Source: VAZQ01 sp963835165 (GTDB lineage: Bacteria > Pseudomonadota > Alphaproteobacteria > Rhizobiales > Xanthobacteraceae). Taken from it: DNA of 64,000 nt. A program made the position numbers and the translations under genes. Below are positions 59,858-64,000 of the stretch, one piece after another. The notes below the pieces were generated by a model. It saw only the letters and a list, made by a program, of their open reading frames with translations, was not told the origin of the DNA and searched no databases. The DNA is taken from the NCBI GenBank assembly GCA_963835165.1, contig CAWIGD010000018.1:124001-188000 (forward strand), read 5' to 3'. Position 1 is the first letter of the stretch. Each line of letters opens with the position of its first letter.

Positions 59858-61669
59858 GTGGCTACTCCGCTTCGCGAGCGGTTGCTCGGACGTTTCGCCG
59901 AACTGACGAACCAATTCCAAGTCTGGTACCGGCTCCCCTTCCTGCTCGCGATGCCGACCATCGTCGGTCATCGCGTCAACATGCGCGAGCAGAACCTCTC
60001 CGACACCGAACGCGATCCCTCGCTGCTCGAGCCGCGGCCCGGGGCCAACGGCCATGATCAGCGCCAGGCCGACGGCAGCTACAACGATCTCGGTTGTCCC
60101 TGGATGGGCATGGCCGGTGCCCGCTTCGGCCGCAACGTTCCGATCGGCGACACCCATGGTGAGCTGCCGCCCGAACTGTACGAGCCCAATCCGCGGCAGG
60201 TGAGCCGCGATCTGCTCGCGCGCCGCAGCTTCGTGCCGGTGCCGCATCTCAACGTTCTGGTCCCGGCTTGGCTGCAATTCATGGTGCACGATTGGCTGAG
60301 CCACGGCGGCGGCGACACCAAGACGCCACCGCACAGGTTGCCGCTGCCGTCCGGCGACGACTGGCCTTCTCCCGACATGACGATCCTGCGCACGTTGCCG
60401 GACGACCGACGCTGCCCTGCGGATCAGGGTCAACCCGCGACCTACCGCAATACCGAGACCCATTGGTGGGACGGCTCGCAGCTCTACGGGTCCGACCTCG
60501 GGCGTCAACATGCGGTGCGCACCGATCCGGCGAGCGGGCAGTTGCGCGCGGATGGAAAGATTCATCTCGATGCGCAGGGTCATCTTCCGGTCGACCAGTC
60601 CAGCGAGGTTGCGAACCTCGAGCTGTCCGGCGTGAACGGCAATTGGTGGGTCGGGCTGTCGGTGCTGCACACGCTGTTCGCGCGCGAGCACAATGCGATC
60701 GTGGATCGGCTGCGGGTCGACTATCCCACGGCCGACGGCGAATGGCTGTTCCAGAAGGCGCGGCTCGTGAACGCCGCCCTCATCGCCAAGATCCACACTG
60801 TCGAGTGGACCCCGGCGCTGATGAACTCGCCGGAAGGGCGCATGGCCATGCGCGGCAATTTCTGGGGCCTGCTCGGCGAGCACTACGCCCGCGCCTATGG
60901 CCGGGTCGGCGATGGGGAAATCCTCTCCGGCATCCCCGGCTCGCCCACCAATCACCATGCCGCGCCTTACGCCATGACCGAGGAATTCACGGCGGTCTAT
61001 CGCATGCATTCGCTATTGCCCGATGCGTTTTCCTTCCGCCGGCATCAGGACGGCGGCGAGGTTGCCGCCTGCGATTTCATGGCGGTCGCCGGCGGCGGCG
61101 TTCGCGATCTCTACGGCCGGGTGTCGTACGATGACGTGCTCTACTCGCTTGCCACCAGCAACCCCGGTGCGCTGGTGTTGCATAACTACCCCAACGGCCT
61201 GCGCAAGCTGCACAAGAAGGACGCCATCTTCCTCGATATCGCGGCGACCGATGTGTTGCGCGACCGCGAACGTGGCGTCCCGCGCTACTGCGACTTCCGC
61301 CGCCATCTCGGCATGCGGGTGCCCAAGAGCTTCGCGGACCTCACGTCCAATCCCGAGTGGCAGCGTGAGCTCGCTGCGATCTACAAGTCGGTCGAGCAGG
61401 TCGATCTGCTGGTCGGATTGCATTGCGAGACGGCGCCGCCCGGATTCGGCTTCTCCGACACCGCTTTCCGCATCTTCATCCTGATGGCGTCCCGGCGGCT
61501 CAAGAGCGATCGCTTCTTCACCGCCGATTTCACCCCCAAGGTCTATACCCCGGCGGGATTCGCATGGATCCAGGACAACAACATGCGGAGCGTGCTGGAG
61601 CGGCACGTGCCGCACATGCGACCGCATTTTGCCAACGTCCGCAACGTCTTCTTCCCGTGGGACAAGTGA
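59858..61669 (+). CDS. Alpha-dioxygenase-like haem peroxidase (PIOX/COX fold)
   Basis: A 603-residue haem dioxygenase of the animal-peroxidase superfamily. The distal His144 is in QFMVHDWLSHGG. Tyr381-Arg-Met-His384 (TAVYRMHSLLPD) matches the catalytic Tyr three residues before the proximal His that defines cyclooxygenases and fatty-acid alpha-dioxygenases, but not plain peroxidases. AREHNAIVDRL and NFWGLLGEHYAR are further family motifs. It probably oxygenates a fatty acid. GTG 59858 is the start, with GGAGGGG nine bases upstream. The next gene begins 12 bases later. Confidence 0.9.
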   Translation: MATPLRERLLGRFAELTNQFQVWYRLPFLLAMPTIVGHRVNMREQNLSDTERDPSLLEPRPGANGHDQRQADGSYNDLGCPWMGMAGARFGRNVPIGDTHGELPPELYEPNPRQVSRDLLARRSFVPVPHLNVLVPAWLQFMVHDWLSHGGGDTKTPPHRLPLPSGDDWPSPDMTILRTLPDDRRCPADQGQPATYRNTETHWWDGSQLYGSDLGRQHAVRTDPASGQLRADGKIHLDAQGHLPVDQSSEVANLELSGVNGNWWVGLSVLHTLFAREHNAIVDRLRVDYPTADGEWLFQKARLVNAALIAKIHTVEWTPALMNSPEGRMAMRGNFWGLLGEHYARAYGRVGDGEILSGIPGSPTNHHAAPYAMTEEFTAVYRMHSLLPDAFSFRRHQDGGEVAACDFMAVAGGGVRDLYGRVSYDDVLYSLATSNPGALVLHNYPNGLRKLHKKDAIFLDIAATDVLRDRERGVPRYCDFRRHLGMRVPKSFADLTSNPEWQRELAAIYKSVEQVDLLVGLHCETAPPGFGFSDTAFRIFILMASRRLKSDRFFTADFTPKVYTPAGFAWIQDNNMRSVLERHVPHMRPHFANVRNVFFPWDK

Positions 61670-61681
61670 GAGAGGCGGGCG

Positions 61682-62599
61682 ATGGCTCGATCGCTGCGCA
61701 TTCCCGGACTGATCGATCTGGTGCGGGTCGATGCGAGGTCGGATATCCGCGGCCTTGCCGATGACTCCAGGCTCGACCGCCGCTTCGACGCCACCGGGCC
61801 GCTGATCAATCGCATTCTGGTCCAGCGCATCCGCAGCGTGCTGCGGATCGACGGCGTCCCTTTACCTTCGGTGGCGCCGCGCCAGGATGCGAAACGGCTG
61901 CGCATGCAGGAGGCCCTGCGGTCCCGCCTCGATCCCGCCGGCGCAACGCCGCTGTGGGATGACGAAACCCTCGCAGGTCTGGCGGACGCCGTGCGCGACA
62001 CCGACGGCGCGTCCGCGCTCGGTCCTGCGACGCAGCAGGCAGTCGGGCGGTTGTTCGTTCCCGATTATCGCGGGACCAGCGAGAGCTGGGCCGCGGCGAA
62101 GGTGCTCGACGACGCCGTGCACACCCGCAACCCCTTGCGCGCCATCTTCCTTCAGCTCAGCGGCCGGCTGCGGCGCTCGCGTCAGCTGCTTGCGGATCTC
62201 GTCAAGGACGATCTCGCCGGTGTCCATGCGACCGGCATCGCCGTGCATAATCTCGTGCGCGGCTTCGAGCGCATGCGCGAGCTGTGGAGCGACCCGCGCT
62301 GGCGCTCGCGGCCGGCCGACGCCGTGGTCGAACAGTGCCTGTTCGCGCCACCGAGTGTGCTGCGCCAGGCGACCATGCCGGGCGCCACCATCGCCGGCGA
62401 GGTGCGTCCGGGCACGCTCGTCATGCTCGAGCTCGAAGCGGCGCGCGTGCGCACCCCCGGCCGCGACGTTGAACTGATGACGGGGACCTGGGCGCAGTGT
62501 CCGGCGGCGGCATTCGTTCCAGCCTTGCTGCGCGCGGTGTGGGAGCGCGCCGCCGCCGCGCCGGCAACCGAGACAGCATCACGAGCGCACCCATCATGA
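61682..62599 (+). CDS. P450-like partner protein, degenerate
   Basis: A 305-residue protein without full-length similarity I recognise. The end aligns loosely with the C-terminal half of cytochromes P450: an I-helix-like AGVHATGIAVHN (179-190), an ExxR-like VVEQCLFAPPSVLRQAT in which the Arg is missing, IAGEVRPGTLVMLEL, and a Cys273 in MTGTWAQCPAAAF where the haem-ligand loop would be. It is 12 bases after the dioxygenase and overlaps the flavin reductase start (ATGA), so the three are translated together. The P450 link is inference. Confidence 0.6.
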   Translation: MARSLRIPGLIDLVRVDARSDIRGLADDSRLDRRFDATGPLINRILVQRIRSVLRIDGVPLPSVAPRQDAKRLRMQEALRSRLDPAGATPLWDDETLAGLADAVRDTDGASALGPATQQAVGRLFVPDYRGTSESWAAAKVLDDAVHTRNPLRAIFLQLSGRLRRSRQLLADLVKDDLAGVHATGIAVHNLVRGFERMRELWSDPRWRSRPADAVVEQCLFAPPSVLRQATMPGATIAGEVRPGTLVMLELEAARVRTPGRDVELMTGTWAQCPAAAFVPALLRAVWERAAAAPATETASRAHPS

Positions 62600-64000
62600 C
62601 CGACGATGTCATCTTCACGCCGCTCAAGTTTCGCAACCTGACGGTCAAGAACCGGATTTTCCGGTCGAACATTTCGGGCAGGTTCGACAACGAGGACGGT
62701 TCGCTCACGCAGACCCGTATCAATTGGGAATGCAAGTTCGCCGCCGGCGGCATCGGCGCGATCATCTCCTCGTACGTGCCGGTGCTGATGGAAGGACGCA
62801 TCATCGCGGGCTATGCCACGGTGCACCGCGACGATTTCATCCCGCTGTGGAAACGACTCGGCGAGGCTGTCCACCGGTTCGACTGCAAGTACATCATGCA
62901 GCTCAGCCATTCCGGCCGGCAGATGGATCTGCCGGGCGTGCACAATTCCCATCGTCCTTCGTTGAGCTCCACCAGCCGCAAGGAATCGCTGCACGGCTTT
63001 CTCTGCCGTGCCGCCGGCAAGCCCGAGATCGATCATCTCGTGAACGCGTTCGCCGCCGGCGCCTGGCGCGCGCGCGAGGCCGGTCTCGACGGTGTCGAGC
63101 TGCATGCGGCCAACGGGTACCTGTTCACCCAGTTTCTCTCCTCCGGCATCAACGATCGCACCGACGAATATGGCGGAACGCTGCAAAATCGCGCGCGCTT
63201 CCTGCTGGAAGTGATCCGGGCGATCCGCGCGCGCGTCGGCCGCGACTTCCATCTGCAGGTCAAGCTCAGCGCGGTGGACCGCAACAACGTCATCCCGTGG
63301 GAGAAGAAGGGCAACGTGCTCGCGGACACCATCGAGGTCGCGAAATGGTGCGAGAGCGAAGGTGCCGACGCCATCCATGTCTCGACCGGCTCGCTGTTTC
63401 CGCATCCGCTCAACCCGCCGGGCGATTTCTCGTTCGAGACCATCGCCACCACCTACGACGCCATGATCTCGTCCGGCGTGGACGCATTCCGCAATTTCCT
63501 GCTGTTTCGCTACCGCCTGCTGCGGCCGATCTTCCGGTGGATATGGTTCCGTATGAAGAAGGGATTGCCGATCGAAGGCATCAGCCTGGAAGAGGCGCGC
63601 GCCATCAAGGCCAACGTATCCGTACCGGTGCTTAACACCGGAGGTTACCAGACCGCCTCTTTCATTCGCGCGGGACTCGCATCGGGCGCGTTCGATGGTG
63701 TCGCCATCGCGCGCTCTCTCGTCGCCAACAACGATCTCGTGCGGCAATGGGCGAGCGGCCGGGACAGCCCCGAGCGACCGTGCACCTATTGCAACAAATG
63801 CCTGCTCAACGCTCCGAAGAATCCGATGGGTTGCTACGAGCTCGCCCGCTTCCCCAGCCGCGACGCCATGATCGACGAACTGATGACGATCTATGCGACC
63901 CGTCCGACGCTGAACTTGCCGCCGGTACCGCAGGCGCAGGCCGCTCCTGGCGTTTTCCAGCAGAGCGGCAATCAGTTCGCCGCGGCCAACGCGTTGGCGC
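62596..64000 (+). CDS. Old-yellow-enzyme family NADH:flavin oxidoreductase, 3' end beyond the window
   Basis: At least 468 residues of an FMN-dependent ene-reductase/2,4-dienoyl-CoA-reductase-like TIM barrel. It has FTPLKFRNLTVKNRIFRSNISGRF at the N-terminus, QLSHSGRQ, DGVELHAANGYLFTQFLSSGIN and NDRTDEYGGTLQNRARFLLEVI. A cysteine motif CTYCNKC (Cys396, Cys399, Cys402) suggests the Fe-S binding of the longer family. The barrel has an insertion around FRNFLLFRYRLLRPIFRWIW. ATG 62596 overlaps the previous stop. It probably reduces an enone or dienoyl product made by the dioxygenase step. Confidence 0.9.
   Translation, partial: MTDDVIFTPLKFRNLTVKNRIFRSNISGRFDNEDGSLTQTRINWECKFAAGGIGAIISSYVPVLMEGRIIAGYATVHRDDFIPLWKRLGEAVHRFDCKYIMQLSHSGRQMDLPGVHNSHRPSLSSTSRKESLHGFLCRAAGKPEIDHLVNAFAAGAWRAREAGLDGVELHAANGYLFTQFLSSGINDRTDEYGGTLQNRARFLLEVIRAIRARVGRDFHLQVKLSAVDRNNVIPWEKKGNVLADTIEVAKWCESEGADAIHVSTGSLFPHPLNPPGDFSFETIATTYDAMISSGVDAFRNFLLFRYRLLRPIFRWIWFRMKKGLPIEGISLEEARAIKANVSVPVLNTGGYQTASFIRAGLASGAFDGVAIARSLVANNDLVRQWASGRDSPERPCTYCNKCLLNAPKNPMGCYELARFPSRDAMIDELMTIYATRPTLNLPPVPQAQAAPGVFQQSGNQFAAANALA

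Noticed and set aside
62182..63747. Minus-strand frame of 521 codons
   Set aside because: Antisense to the P450-like and flavin reductase genes; no recognisable domain.

Overview
This is a high-GC chromosomal segment from an alphaproteobacterium, most likely a Hyphomicrobiales (rhizobial) member close to Bradyrhizobium, Rhodopseudomonas or their relatives. The evidence is the gene content: small exported proteins, a DUF6481 protein, DUF6312- and DUF6200-like proteins, response-regulator/cyclase fusions and UbiB-like kinases. I found no tRNA, rRNA, CRISPR array, insertion sequence or phage gene.

Layout. (1) 1-4213, minus strand: a central-carbon operon zwf - tal - polyphosphate-type glucokinase - pgi. 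(2) 4573-8108: a methyltransferase, a DUF6481 protein, a GFA-family protein, a 70-residue conserved small protein and a Crp/Fnr-family regulator. (3) 8182-21308: two paralogous efflux adaptor proteins on either side of a histidine kinase - response regulator - response regulator/nucleotide cyclase operon (the kinase gene carries a frameshift), then a pseudo-caspase/SUMF1 protein, a triple-DUF4399 periplasmic protein and an RND pump. (4) 21946-25359: a UbiB-like kinase and small conserved proteins. (5) 25586-37335, minus strand: a compact nonribosomal peptide cluster with a GNAT, an AMP-ligase-PCP loading protein, a frameshifted GNAT-like protein, a Cy-A(Cys)-PCP-oxidase module and a docking domain-aminotransferase-acyl-ACP-reductase-like fusion. 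It is predicted to make a thiazole. (6) 37420-45190: a DUF4403 protein and a run of small exported or membrane proteins. (7) 45789-53910: an alpha/beta hydrolase, a cyclic-nucleotide-binding/SLC13 transporter fusion, an AsmA protein and a small membrane protein. (8) 54428-64000, plus strand: a catabolic or oxylipin-like operon with an ABC importer, an amidohydrolase/deaminase, a Rieske oxygenase, an alpha-dioxygenase-like haem enzyme, a degenerate P450-like protein and an old-yellow-enzyme family reductase that runs off the window.

The most striking signals are these. First, five perfect and two one-mismatch TGTGA-N6-TCACA palindromes lie in intergenic regions; six of them sit 67-88 bp upstream of small exported or membrane protein genes between 39.2 and 45.2 kb. 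The window also encodes a Crp-family regulator whose recognition helix keeps the three base-contacting residues expected for that site, a response-regulator nucleotide cyclase and a transporter with a cyclic-nucleotide domain, so a local cyclic-nucleotide circuit is plausible. Second, the thiazole-type peptide cluster ends in an unusual aminotransferase-reductase fusion. Third, an alpha-dioxygenase lies next to a P450-like protein, resembling a split version of fungal dioxygenase-P450 oxylipin synthases. At least two genes (sensor kinase, GNAT) carry apparent frameshifts of the same sense, so read-level confirmation is needed before calling them pseudogenes.
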